From NCBI RefSeq assembly GCF_007678455.1, contig NZ_VEEP01000002.1:531197-595196 (forward strand): a DNA stretch of 64,000 nt, in the 5' to 3' direction. Below, piece by piece: positions 41,666 to 49,968 of this stretch. Origin of the DNA: Cytobacillus oceanisediminis 2691. GTDB lineage: Bacteria; Bacillota; Bacilli; Bacillales; Cytobacillaceae. The first letter of the stretch is position 1, and each line of letters begins with the position of its first letter. The notes below the pieces were generated by a model. That model ran no database searches, was not told where the DNA came from, and saw only the letters and a program-made list of their open reading frames with translations. The position numbers were made by a program, and so were the translations under genes.

Positions 41666-42154
41666 ATGATTGGTTTACGACTGAAAGAAATCCGGAAAGA
41701 GAAAAAGATGACTTTGAAAGAACTTGCCGAAGGGGCAGATGTATCTATAAGCTTTTTATCACAAGTTGAACGCGGAAAGTCCAGCGTCACACTGGAGTCA
41801 CTGCGAAAAATATCCGAAGTTCTTGGCGTCAACCCAAGTACCTTTTTTCCAAGTAACAATGAGCCGGCGAGTGAACCTTCATTTCATTATCAAGATCTGA
41901 CACAGCAAGTCCCAAACCCTGACTTTCACCCAATACTCGTCACACTCCCAGCGAACCAAAGCGACGGACAACCCTTCGCCCACAGCGGACATGAATTTGT
42001 CTATGTAATAGAAGGAACTTTGACCCTGCAAATAGGCACAAAGATGATCGAACTCCATCAAGGAGAATCCTGGTTCTTTTCAGCGAGTGAAACACATTAC
42101 TGGTATAATCATACAGATCAGACGATTCGGTTTTTAGTTGTGTCTTCCAGGTAA
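41666..42154 (+). CDS. XRE-family regulator with C-terminal cupin domain
   Basis: The protein has 162 residues. Residues about 4-60 are an XRE helix-turn-helix (RLKEIRKEKKMTLKELAEGA, then SFLSQVERGKSSVTLESL). Residues about 90-160 form a cupin barrel: HSGHEFVYVIEGTLTLQIG, LHQGESWFFSASETHYWYN, ending in FLVVSSR. Such regulators bind a small ligand in the cupin and control a neighbouring transporter or catabolic gene. It is divergent from the MFS-cyclodeaminase operon, with a palindrome in between. GGAAGGTGA precedes the ATG. Confidence 0.9.
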   Translation: MIGLRLKEIRKEKKMTLKELAEGADVSISFLSQVERGKSSVTLESLRKISEVLGVNPSTFFPSNNEPASEPSFHYQDLTQQVPNPDFHPILVTLPANQSDGQPFAHSGHEFVYVIEGTLTLQIGTKMIELHQGESWFFSASETHYWYNHTDQTIRFLVVSSR

Positions 42155-42249
42155 GACTTTGTGGTAACTGGGCTGGCCTTCTGTCCTATGTGGGAAGCAT
42201 ATAAAAACTTTTGGGACATGGACCGACCTCCCATGTCCCCGAGTTCCAA

Positions 42250-42414
42250 TTATACCGTTGCCTCAGACTCGCTCTCACTCATATTGATCACTTGCTCAAG
42301 CAGCACGATGTCCTCCATGATGTACTCCTTAAGCAGTTCGTCCCCGCATTTTTGATAATCCTCTTTCAGCCGCTGAAGTTCCTTTTTCAATAATGCCATT
42401 TCGATGTGGTTCAT
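42250..42414 (-). CDS. Short helical protein, remotely Spo0E-like
   Basis: The protein has 54 residues, with AAAGGA 9 nt before the ATG at 42414. The sequence MNHIEMALLKKELQRLKEDY is followed by QKCGDELLKEYIMEDIVLLE, a helix-turn-helix hairpin of the size of Spo0E-like phosphatases. The SQELD motif of that family is not present, so the likeness is weak. The tail MSESESEATV is acidic. No enzyme function is assigned. It is monocistronic, between the XRE regulator and a DUF2294 gene. Confidence 0.5.
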   Translation of the reverse strand: MNHIEMALLKKELQRLKEDYQKCGDELLKEYIMEDIVLLEQVINMSESESEATV

Positions 42415-42625
42415 CTGTAAAATTCCTTTCGTAGTAAGGTAGATGTCGTATGTGCTGCAACAAAGGAGCTCCGGTATGCTTTTACTGTGTTAAAAAGGCT
42501 GATTCCGCATTGATTGTATAAAAAATTTCCATGCCGCATTTGGGATGTCTTCAAGGCTCTTTTCTTGATGCTCTCTACACTCCTATTTGTGGAAACAGCA
42601 AAGTTTACGAAAAGAACTTTTAAAA

Positions 42626-42672
42626 AAGAAAAGCCGAAAAAAACAGGGTCATACCTGCTCTTTTCGGCTTAA
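42626..42672 (-). terminator. Terminator of the 42704-43402 gene
   Basis: A ten-base-pair stem AAGCCGAAAA / TTTTCGGCTT with an inner extension (CAGG/CCTG), followed on the minus strand by TTCTTTTTT, 32 nt past the stop. Confidence 0.8.
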
Positions 42673-42703
42673 GTCTGGCACAATGTGTCCAGTACACCAC
42701 TGC

Positions 42704-43402
42704 CTATGCTTTATTTGGTTTTAGAATTAAAGTAATGACACTCTTATCAAGTTCAAAATCCCAGTCGACAAAGACATCCTGGATTTTAGAATCAAGTATT
42801 TCAGAAAACTGGGTGCTGCCAGTCAGCATTCCGCCTTCAAGCTGTCTTTTCGCAACGCTTAATGTCTCGTCGAATCCAAGAGAAACCAACTGTTTTTCAA
42901 TTGGCACTAATATTCCCTCCCGGATGACAATCAATGACCGGGGGCTGAGCATGTAAGAGTATACGCTATCAGGCGCTTTTTCTGCTTGCTCGCTTATCTG
43001 GATGATTTCCTTGTGGATCTCATCTCTTCCTTTATAATCAGCTCGATCATCTTCACCCTCATCCGGACTGTCCGGACTGATGGCCACAAAAACTCCTGAA
43101 AGGTTATGGAGGTTCCAACCATAATAGATATGCTGTACTTCCATGTCCGTTAATGCTTTAATTTGACCGCGTATTTCGGGGTCCAGTGATTTCATAAGAT
43201 ATTCTCTTGTGGTCAGGACGGTAAGTTCTTGTCCCTGTTCCAGAAGTGCCTGTTCCATTGGAGAAATAAAGCCGCTTATATACACCAATACATACGGCTG
43301 GGATATGGTAACATGGATGACTTCTGGCCCTTTGCCAAATTTATCGCGCAGCAGCTTGCCGAAATTGTTCGCCAATTTTGTTTGCTGTGCTTTTTTATCC
43401 AT
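42704..43402 (-). CDS. DUF2294-family protein
   Basis: The protein has 232 residues; the start is the ATG at 43402, spaced 7 nt from AAGGATGAG. Two similar halves are visible: KLLRDKFGKGPEVIHVTISQ followed by FISPMEQALLEQG in the first, then SPRSLIVIREGILVPIEKQL and TLSVAKRQLEGG in the second. This GKGP...SPME pattern marks DUF2294. Proteins of the family are cytosolic and common in bacilli; one group is linked to sodium/salt adaptation, but the biochemical role is unclear. It is divergent from a second DUF2294 gene at 43710. Confidence 0.82.
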   Translation of the reverse strand: MDKKAQQTKLANNFGKLLRDKFGKGPEVIHVTISQPYVLVYISGFISPMEQALLEQGQELTVLTTREYLMKSLDPEIRGQIKALTDMEVQHIYYGWNLHNLSGVFVAISPDSPDEGEDDRADYKGRDEIHKEIIQISEQAEKAPDSVYSYMLSPRSLIVIREGILVPIEKQLVSLGFDETLSVAKRQLEGGMLTGSTQFSEILDSKIQDVFVDWDFELDKSVITLILKPNKA

Positions 43403-43709
43403 TACATAACTCATCCTTTTAAGAAAGAAGCATCATATCCTCTTTCCTGATTTGATTTTATCATCATCCTAAATAAGATGAAATAGTCCAGTATGCTTTT
43501 TCCCAGTTTTCCCCCAATTTAAAAATCAAAACATGAATTAAATCAAAGGGATTCAACATATGGATGTAGAAAGTATAGGTAAGGAAAAATAAATGACACT
43601 GTATGCTATATTATAATGAAGGATTTCTTGTCTTATACTATTCTTACATTTCGTCAAAACAATAAATGAATTCAGGATACTAGGCTTGAATTTGAAGAGG
43701 ATGACGAGA

Positions 43710-44399
43710 ATGGATTTGAAGAAGGAAGAAAAAGCGCTGGGGAGTTACATAGGGAGAATTTTAAGAGAACATTTTGGCAAAGGGCCTGGTTCTGTATTCG
43801 CTACTATTTCCCACCCCTATATCACTGTGTATATAAAAGACTTTTTGTCTCCGATGGAACATAAATTAATGTTAAATGGGCAAAGCAAATATGTCGAGAA
43901 TATCCGGGACATGGTAATGGAAACACTTTCTGAAGAAATCAAAGTCTTTATGAAGAACGACCTGGGTTTAGATTTAAGTGAGTTCCATTATGATTGGAAT
44001 CTTGACAGCCACTCAGGTATGTTCATGGGAGTCACAGTAAATGAACCCGAAGATACTGGCTGCTCCTATAAAAATCAGGAAGATGTCCATGATGAAGTCA
44101 TAAAGGTGAGTATAAAAGCAGAAAAGGCTCCAGGTGAAGTCTACTCATGCATGCTGAATCCACGAACATTAGTCGTTGTCCGAAAAAAAATCTTGGTCGC
44201 TGTTGAAAAAGAAATGATCAGCATAGGCTTTTCCGAGGCTCTCACCCTTGCTAAACGAAACCTTGAGAAAAGACTTCTCTATGAGCATGCAGACTCACTC
44301 CAGACCTACCTCGACGCCAAATTGGAAAACGCTTTTGTATCCTGGAATTTTGATTTGGATAATAGCTTGATGGTATTTATTTTAAAGCCGAATAAATGA
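43710..44399 (+). CDS. DUF2294-family protein, paralogue
   Basis: The protein has 229 residues from the ATG at 43710 (GAGGATGA upstream; an earlier TTG at 43686 lies before it). It shares architecture and motifs with the gene at 42704-43402: RILREHFGKGPGSVFATISH, DFLSPMEHKLMLNG, FHYDWNLDSHSGMFMGV, then NPRTLVVVRKKILVAVEKEM and TLAKRNLEKRL. The two are divergent and about 300 nt apart, consistent with a tandem or inverted duplication. A terminator follows at 44436-44480. Confidence 0.82.
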   Translation: MDLKKEEKALGSYIGRILREHFGKGPGSVFATISHPYITVYIKDFLSPMEHKLMLNGQSKYVENIRDMVMETLSEEIKVFMKNDLGLDLSEFHYDWNLDSHSGMFMGVTVNEPEDTGCSYKNQEDVHDEVIKVSIKAEKAPGEVYSCMLNPRTLVVVRKKILVAVEKEMISIGFSEALTLAKRNLEKRLLYEHADSLQTYLDAKLENAFVSWNFDLDNSLMVFILKPNK

Positions 44400-44435
44400 T
44401 GGCCGTAATTATCTGGGCGATAGAACCAGACATAA

Positions 44436-44480
44436 GCCAAAAGAAGGTGAACCCACCTTCTTTTGGCTTTTTTCTTTTTT
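44436..44480 (+). terminator. Terminator of the second DUF2294 gene
   Basis: A 14-bp perfect stem GCCAAAAGAAGGTG / CACCTTCTTTTGGC with a 4-nt loop is followed by TTTTTTC and more T, 37 nt past the stop. Confidence 0.9.
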
Positions 44481-44519
44481 AGGGGATCTTTTTATAATAT
44501 CTGAAGGGTGGGGAAAAGA

Positions 44520-44939
44520 ATGATAGAGGAATTCCAGGATATGCATAAAAAAGCATTGGTTCAGATCCAATGTGAAAACGACATCACCACAGCTCGAAAA
44601 ACCGGAAGAATTTTTTCAAATCACCTTCACTTTAATTCTATTAATCAAGCAAGAATCATTACCACAGTATCGGAACTCGCAAGAAACATATATAGATATG
44701 CCGGCACAGGACAAATCAGCTTTGAGCGGATTGAAGAAGCAATTAAAACAGGTTTAAAAATCACAGCCATTGACCAGGGACCTGGAATCATAGACATAAG
44801 CAATGCCCTGAAACACGGATATTCTTCATCAGGCGGTCTCGGAGCTGGCCTGCCTGGCGTAAAAAACATGATGGATGATTTTTATATTGAATCTTCACCA
44901 GTCAATGGGACGAGGGTGACTGTCGTTAAGTGGCAATAA
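44520..44939 (+). CDS. rsbT: RsbT-like serine kinase / switch protein
   Basis: The protein has 139 residues; the start is the ATG at 44520, 7 nt from GGGTGGGG. It is a GHKL ATPase of the RsbT/RsbW class: VSELARNIYRYAGTGQISF is the N-box, ITAIDQGPGIIDISNALKHG the G1 box and SSSGGLGAGLPGVKNMMDDF the G2 region, all very close to B. subtilis RsbT. RsbT phosphorylates stressosome proteins (RsbR/RsbS) and then activates the RsbU phosphatase of the general stress pathway. Here it stands alone, without rsbR, rsbS or rsbU nearby, so it may be an additional or orphan copy. Confidence 0.85.
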   Translation: MIEEFQDMHKKALVQIQCENDITTARKTGRIFSNHLHFNSINQARIITTVSELARNIYRYAGTGQISFERIEEAIKTGLKITAIDQGPGIIDISNALKHGYSSSGGLGAGLPGVKNMMDDFYIESSPVNGTRVTVVKWQ

Positions 44940-44952
44940 AAATCATAAATTG

Positions 44953-45075
44953 GGACATGAGAACTCTGCCCATGTCCCTGATGAGAACGGTTCTAATGAG
45001 ACGCCATAACCGTCACCATGTCTCATACAGGGAAAAAGGCATGGTGAGCAACTATTGCCCCCGTGCCTTTTCATG
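44953..45075. repeat. Dispersed-repeat copies with hairpin
   Basis: Bases 44953-44981 (GGGACATGAGAACTCTGCCC then ATGTCCC) and 44982-45027 (GATGAGAACGGTTCT and GCCATAACCGTCACC) are two overlapping repeat copies in inverted order. They are followed by a hairpin AAAGGCATGG / CCGTGCCTTT (about 45036-45070). The block lies between rsbT and the small lipoprotein gene. Confidence 0.5.
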
Positions 45076-45162
45076 TGTCATTCCGTTCGTTAGAATAAAT
45101 AGAGATCTTGACCTCTCGCAGTTTCAGAATCTCCCGAATTTCGCAGTTTCCCTTTGCTGTGA

Positions 45163-45315
45163 TTATTGGCCAGATTCTTCTTCAGTTTCAGTTTCTTCTT
45201 GTTGGTTTTCTTCAGTTTCTGGATCCTCTGAATCTTCATTGCTGCAGCCTGTGGCTACTAAAGCTACCATCAGTGCCGCCATTAAGGTCATAAGCCATTT
45301 TTTAAAATTCATCAT
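45163..45315 (-). CDS. Small lipoprotein
   Basis: The protein has 50 residues. The start is the ATG at 45315 (a second ATG follows directly), with AAGGAGG upstream; the longer frame to 45363 lies before that site. The signal MMNFKKWLMTLMAALMVALV ends in a lipobox ATGC, and the lipidated cysteine is followed by an acidic tail (NEDSEDPETEENQQEETETE). It has the form of a cell-surface peptide anchored in the membrane; no binding motif is seen. Confidence 0.7.
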   Translation of the reverse strand: MMNFKKWLMTLMAALMVALVATGCSNEDSEDPETEENQQEETETEEESGQ

Positions 45316-45656
45316 TTTAATTTGCCTCCTTAAAAGATAGATTAGATCCTGCATTCCTATCATACTGCTTTTTATTTTTAAAAATGGCTATTTAACTGAA
45401 TATTAACAACACTTAACTGATTCTTCACCATTGCTAAATATTCTTAACTATTAACACAAACTTTGACCATATCCTATTCAGAAACCCTTTATGGACATAC
45501 CTTGAATGAGTAGGTCTTCTGGGCGTTTTTACGGGAAAAGAGAACACCCCATGTCCCCTGAAGGAAAAAAGGAAGCGCAAAGCTCACTATTCGAAACCTT
45601 ACGATAATGATAAGATATTGCTACACTGAACTATTTTTATGAAATGAGGTATAGCC

Positions 45657-46169
45657 TTGCTAGTATTCGAGACAGAACGTTTGAACATCCGCTGGCTAGA
45701 AGTCAGTGATCAAGAGTTTATTTTTACATTGCTGAATGAACCAGGATGGATAAAATATATTGGAGATAAAGGCATTCGGTCGCTTGAGGATGCGAAGAAT
45801 TATATTTTGACCGGGCCAAGAAAGATGTACAAACAATTTGGGTTCGGGCTTTTTATGGTTGAACTGAAAGAGAGCAAGCTGCCGATTGGTTTATGCGGCC
45901 TGATTAAACGGGATGGATTAGAGGATGTTGATATTGGATATGCCTTTCTTGCCGAACAACAATCAAAAGGTTTTGCCTTTGAATCAGCAAAAGGAACATT
46001 GGAATATGCACGCAAACTAGGATTGGATCGTATCGTTGCCATTACAACCAAAGACAATGCTTACTCCTCCAAACTCCTTGAAAAGCTTGGTATGCGTTTT
46101 GAAGGATACGTGACTCTGCCTCAAAGTGATGAAGAGTTAAAACTCTATGCTATGAATACAGCAAAATAA
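45657..46169 (+). CDS. GNAT acetyltransferase, RimJ/RimL-like
   Basis: The protein has 170 residues from a TTG at 45657 with GAGGT upstream. It starts LVFETERLNIRWLEVSDQEF, as RimJ/RimL and YjcK-type enzymes do. The acetyl-CoA loop is at EQQSKGFAFESAKGTLEYAR, and the later GLDRIVAITTKDNAYSSKLLE plus LEKLGMRFEGYV completes the GNAT fold. The acceptor (protein N-terminus, amine or other) is unknown. A bidirectional terminator follows. Confidence 0.85.
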   Translation: MLVFETERLNIRWLEVSDQEFIFTLLNEPGWIKYIGDKGIRSLEDAKNYILTGPRKMYKQFGFGLFMVELKESKLPIGLCGLIKRDGLEDVDIGYAFLAEQQSKGFAFESAKGTLEYARKLGLDRIVAITTKDNAYSSKLLEKLGMRFEGYVTLPQSDEELKLYAMNTAK

Positions 46170-46247
46170 TAGATTTAGGGTTATTGCATTGAGCTATTTA
46201 CCAAACAGAAGAGCTATTTTTGGAGAATAGTCATTTAAAAAGTTAAA

Positions 46248-46275
46248 CGCCTGGTTTTACCAACCAGGCGGTATT
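46248..46275. terminator. Bidirectional terminator
   Basis: A perfect 9-bp stem CGCCTGGTT / AACCAGGCG with a 5-nt loop lies between the convergent GNAT and metallo-beta-lactamase-fold genes, with T-rich DNA on both sides. Confidence 0.8.
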
Positions 46276-46289
46276 TTCAGATGATCATT

Positions 46290-47120
46290 TTAATTGTTTA
46301 CATTAACGAACTTTCCCTCCAAAGCCTCAATATACCTTTTAGCGGAATTTTGAACAGACTGATGGGCGTCTTCCTTAATGACACGATGAAATGCATTATA
46401 TAATCTATCAAACTTTAGAACGCTGACTTTAGCTGCCATCTCCTGAACCTTGTTAGCTGGCAATGGAATAAGGTTTGGATAACTATACATGAAACTTACC
46501 CATTGCCGGTCGGCCACTATTTGAATAATATCACCAGTAAGAAGAACCCCTTGCTTGTTCACATCATTTTCCCAGTGTAAAACACTTCCCCCATGAAAAT
46601 GGCCACCCAATCGATACAATGTTACACCCGCATCAAGCTCCAGGGAATCACCAGACCAGAATATGATCCTGTCACTCGGCCTGGTGACCCACTGGCGGTC
46701 AGCTTCGTGGATATAAATGCTTGCTCCAAATCGTTCAGCCCATTCAACCTGTGTCGAATAATAATGCGGATGGGATAATGCGATGGCATCAATTCCCCCT
46801 AGAGAATATATTTCCTTTTCTGTTTTTTCGTCCAGGTAGGTGATGCAGTCCCATAACAAGTTGAACCCTTCATTCCGAACTAAATAAGCAGTCTGCCCAA
46901 TCGCAAACGAAGGAGTAGTCGTAAGGCTGTACAATCCTTCCTCTTCTTGGACAATGGTATTTTTATATTTCCCTGAATCGACAAGCTGTTGAAGCGTTGT
47001 CCATGACTGTCCATCCGGATGGATGTACTGTCTTTCGTCAGCGCAAATCAAACAGCTTTCAGGAGCATGAGCAGAACTGGGATATTGGACACCGCAAGTA
47101 TTGCATATATAATGGTTCAT
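46290..47120 (-). CDS. MBL-fold hydrolase with N-terminal zinc ribbon
   Basis: The protein has 276 residues from the ATG at 47120 (GGAAGG upstream). The N-terminus is rubredoxin-like: C6, C9, C23 and C26 (CNTCG ... CLICADE). The metallo-beta-lactamase-fold part shows ALSHPHYYSTQVEW in place of the canonical HxHxDH, then YRLGGHFHGGSVLHW and VLLTGDIIQI. So the third and fourth metal ligands of the first motif are changed, as in the HPHYY subgroup of MBL proteins. Function is probably hydrolysis or redox chemistry in the cytosol; no substrate can be given. Confidence 0.75.
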   Translation of the reverse strand: MNHYICNTCGVQYPSSAHAPESCLICADERQYIHPDGQSWTTLQQLVDSGKYKNTIVQEEEGLYSLTTTPSFAIGQTAYLVRNEGFNLLWDCITYLDEKTEKEIYSLGGIDAIALSHPHYYSTQVEWAERFGASIYIHEADRQWVTRPSDRIIFWSGDSLELDAGVTLYRLGGHFHGGSVLHWENDVNKQGVLLTGDIIQIVADRQWVSFMYSYPNLIPLPANKVQEMAAKVSVLKFDRLYNAFHRVIKEDAHQSVQNSAKRYIEALEGKFVNVNN

Positions 47121-47247
47121 TTTGAACACCTTCCTATGATTTTTCTTATCTTTATTATAAGAAAACCGTTAAGCGAAAGCTTCGGATGAATGGTGTAAGC
47201 TATCTACAACTTTTGGCTGAGATTTTTATATTTCTATATCGAAGAAG

Positions 47248-47303
47248 CATAGGGGCGTACCTTTTGCTCCCACAACTAATCAAGGTATGTCTCCTTGCAC
47301 CCC
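47248..47303. repeat. Dispersed-repeat copy
   Basis: The arms GCATAGGGGCGTACCTTTTG (with CTCC) and AAGGTATGTCTCC (then TTGCACCCC) belong to the sub-type of the dispersed repeat that also occurs at 51301-51370 and 20671-20760. It lies in the gap before the S9 peptidase gene. Confidence 0.5.
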
Positions 47304-47402
47304 ATTAGGTCCCCCTTCCCATCCTTGTGGCCCAATCATTAAAAGGGTTTTTACAGGTTTTGAGCGAATTCTTAATGTAATGGAAAGGAGTTGGAAAAAG
47401 TT

Positions 47403-49229
47403 ATGGTTAAAGACAGTAAAGCTACTGAAGTGAAGCGCTACACAATACAGCAGTTTTATGGATCAGAATCGATTACGGGTAATTCGATTTCATCTGATGG
47501 TGGGAAGGTTTTGTTTTCAGGAGACAAAACTGGGATTTACAACGCGTATTGTGTATCGGTTGAAGACGGTGTGAGGACACAGCTGACGCATTCTGAGGAT
47601 AATGCAGTTCTTGTCGCGGGTTACTTTCCCGATGATGACCGCTTTTTATTTTTAAGCGATAAAGGCGGAAATGAAATCTTACATATTTATGTGAAAAATG
47701 AGAATGGAGAAGAAATTGACCTCACTCCAGGGGAGCAAGAGCGTGCGGAATTTTACGGCTGGAGTCAGGACGGAAAAAGCTTTTTCTACGGGTCCAATAA
47801 GCGGAATCCTAGTTACATGGACGTCTATGAAATGGATATTGCCACCTTTGAACCTACTTGTATTTTTATGAATGATGAAGGGTATGAATTCGGGTCCATC
47901 TCTCTGAATAAGCGGTTTATTTCTTTAGGAAAAGTGAACAATGCCAATGATTCCAATGTTTACATTTTTGACCGGCAAACGGAGAAGCTTATGCATGCTA
48001 CACCGCATGAAGGGGATATCCAGAACATCCCTCAAGCATTCTGCAGGAATTCCGAAAACCTTTATTTCCTTGCTGATGAAAATGAAGAATTCCTATATCT
48101 GAAAAAGTATCATATTACTACAGGTGTAACAGAGGATGTTGTGAAGGAAAATTGGGATATCATGTTCACGCGCTTCTCCAAACAGAATACCTATATGGTT
48201 TATGGGGTTAATCAGGATGCCAGCACTGTCGTGAAGGTCCTTCATATGGGCACTGGAGATTATCTGGACCTGCCACAACTTCCTGAAGGGCAAATTTCGG
48301 ACTTGAAATTCTCGGCGGATGAAAGTCTGATAACCTTCTTGTTTAATGGCCCGAATTCACCTACTAACTTATATAGCTACGAGCTTGGAACATCTCAATT
48401 AAAACAGCTCACCGCTACCCTTAACCCGGAGGTCAGCCAGGCAGACTTGGCGGACGCGGAAGTGATTCGCTACCCTTCTTTTGATGGATTGGAGATTCCG
48501 GCCATTTATTACCGGCCAAACGTGAAAGCAGGCGAAAAGGCTCCGGCACTTGTCTTTGTCCATGGCGGTCCCGGCGGGCAGTCAAGAACGGATTACAATC
48601 CGCTTTTCCAATACCTGGCCAATAACGGCTATGCTGTTTTGGCAGTAAATAACCGCGGCAGTTCGGGGTACGGCAAAACCTTCTTTAGCGGTGCTGACCT
48701 GAAGCACGGGGAAATTGACCTTGAGGATTGTATCCAGGCTAAGAAGTTTTTGCAGCAGCAGGCTGATATTGATGGAGAGAAGATCGGCATCATTGGCGGA
48801 AGCTACGGCGGCTATATGGTTCTGGCCGCACTGGCTTTCAGGCCTGATGAGTTCAATGTCGGAGTGGATATCTTTGGAGTCTCGAATTGGGAACGCACGC
48901 TGAAGAGCATTCCTGCCTGGTGGGAAAGCTTCCGGGATGCCCTTTACAAAAAAATCGGAAACCCGTATACGCAGACAGAATACATCCGGAGCATCTCTCC
49001 ATTGTTCCATGCTGACAAAATCAACAAGCCGATGATTGTTTTGCAGGGAGCAAATGACCCGCGTGTCTTGAAGGTTGAGTCCGACGAAATCGTCGCCGCA
49101 TTAGAAAAGAACAATGTACCGGTGGACTATATCGTCTTCCCTGATGAGGGACACGGGTTTCTGAAAAAAGAAAACAGGATAAAAGGCTACCAGGCCGTAC
49201 TGGATTTCTTGGAACAATATTTAAAGTAA
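47403..49229 (+). CDS. S9-family prolyl oligopeptidase-like peptidase
   Basis: The protein has 608 residues. The ATG at 47403 is chosen; a TTG at 47391 abuts the GGAAAGGAG ribosome site. Residues about 1-350 form a seven-bladed beta-propeller (repeats such as VLFSGDKTGIYNAYCVS and FLFLSDKGGNEILHIYV). The rest is an alpha/beta hydrolase. PALVFVHGGPGGQSR is the oxyanion region. IGGSYGGYM has the catalytic serine near 466. GANDPRVLKVESDE has the aspartate and FPDEGHGF the histidine near 583. This is a serine peptidase of the acylaminoacyl/dipeptidyl peptidase group, probably cytosolic since no signal peptide is seen. Confidence 0.9.
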   Translation: MVKDSKATEVKRYTIQQFYGSESITGNSISSDGGKVLFSGDKTGIYNAYCVSVEDGVRTQLTHSEDNAVLVAGYFPDDDRFLFLSDKGGNEILHIYVKNENGEEIDLTPGEQERAEFYGWSQDGKSFFYGSNKRNPSYMDVYEMDIATFEPTCIFMNDEGYEFGSISLNKRFISLGKVNNANDSNVYIFDRQTEKLMHATPHEGDIQNIPQAFCRNSENLYFLADENEEFLYLKKYHITTGVTEDVVKENWDIMFTRFSKQNTYMVYGVNQDASTVVKVLHMGTGDYLDLPQLPEGQISDLKFSADESLITFLFNGPNSPTNLYSYELGTSQLKQLTATLNPEVSQADLADAEVIRYPSFDGLEIPAIYYRPNVKAGEKAPALVFVHGGPGGQSRTDYNPLFQYLANNGYAVLAVNNRGSSGYGKTFFSGADLKHGEIDLEDCIQAKKFLQQQADIDGEKIGIIGGSYGGYMVLAALAFRPDEFNVGVDIFGVSNWERTLKSIPAWWESFRDALYKKIGNPYTQTEYIRSISPLFHADKINKPMIVLQGANDPRVLKVESDEIVAALEKNNVPVDYIVFPDEGHGFLKKENRIKGYQAVLDFLEQYLK

Positions 49230-49238
49230 TAATACTAA

Positions 49239-49275
49239 AAAGAATCGCCTGGAGTGTCTTCCAGGCGATTTCTCA
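49239..49275 (+). terminator. Terminator of the S9 peptidase gene
   Basis: A perfect 9-bp stem ATCGCCTGG / CCAGGCGAT with an 8-nt loop, followed by TTCTC, starts 10 nt past the stop. Confidence 0.8.
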
Positions 49276-49284
49276 ATACAGGTC

Positions 49285-49342
49285 CACGAGACAAGGGACA
49301 CATGTACGGTTCTAGCCAAAAAACACAGGTACGGTTCTAGCG
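49285..49342. repeat. Dispersed-repeat arms in direct order
   Basis: Two copies of the arm, ACATGTACGGTTCTAGC and ACACAGGTACGGTTCTAGC, follow each other in the same orientation, 30 nt apart, after GAGACAAGG. No partner arm is nearby, so this is a partial duplication. Confidence 0.45.
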
Positions 49343-49397
49343 TTTCATAAATTGTTAAAATATTCCATTTATTGAAACAGAAGAACCTAGGTTTCAC

Positions 49398-49489
49398 CTG
49401 ATAGACTTCCCATGATTGGAATAAGGATCGTCGTAATAACGGTTGATACCATGACAGAACCTAACACAGCAGAGCGGCTGAATCCTAGA
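49398..49489 (-). pseudogene. Fragment duplicated from the MHS transporter gene
   Basis: These 92 bases match 40643-40734 inside the MFS transporter gene with 7 mismatches (about 92 percent). The reading frame corresponds to the MFS segment around VMVSTVITTILIPIMGSL. Nothing on either side continues the match, so it is an orphan fragment. It may come from a decayed transporter paralogue, or from transfer of a short piece. Confidence 0.75.
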
Positions 49490-49496
49490 ACAGAAA

Positions 49497-49530
49497 CAGC
49501 GAAGCCCTTGGGGACTTCGCTAGTTTTTAT
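49497..49530. terminator. Hairpin next to the transporter fragment
   Basis: A seven-base-pair stem AGCGAAG / CTTCGCT with a 10-nt loop is followed by AGTTTTTAT on the plus strand. Confidence 0.55.
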
Positions 49531-49550
49531 CTACTGACTAATAGTTGGTT

Positions 49551-49634
49551 GGGACAAAGGGACGATTCCGCCAAATGATATTATTGAATCTCCTAATTAT
49601 TGAGACACTTGAATCGTCCCCTTTCCTCGTCCCC
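49551..49634. repeat. Dispersed inverted repeat, full copy
   Basis: The left arm GGGACAAAGGGACGATTC is mirrored by GAATCGTCCCCTTTCCTCGT and CCC, with about 45 nt between. It is a two-arm copy like 12742-12822, but with GACGATTC in place of GACGGTTC, and the change is present in both arms. Confidence 0.65.
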
Positions 49635-49639
49635 ATGTT

Positions 49640-49968
49640 ATTTAATTTCACTTTATAGAATATAGAAGACCCATAACATGATCAAATTGATTGGCAAACT
49701 GATAATCATGAACATACCCATATAGTTTTTCGGATTATTACCCTTTTTAATATTGAGAAATACTAAACGCCAAGATTATTTATAGATATTAATAAGACAA
49801 AAATCGAGAAAAGAAGAACCTTCTCTTGATACATAGATGTGAATGCAGGTGAAAAAAGTTTAGAAAGGTGAAGATTTGAAAACTACCTCTCGAAAACATA
49901 TCGTATTCCCGCCTAAAAACTGTTTGAGTTTGTATTCTTTAACCATTTTGTCATTCATCCCTATATTC
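49640..49968. other. Intergenic region with a short coding-like remnant
   Basis: On the minus strand about 49657-49765 reads LVFLNIKKGNNPKNYMGMFM and then ISLPINLIMLWVFYIL before a stop. This looks like the tail of a small membrane protein, but no start or ribosome site is present. The rest is AT-rich without recognisable content. Confidence 0.3.
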
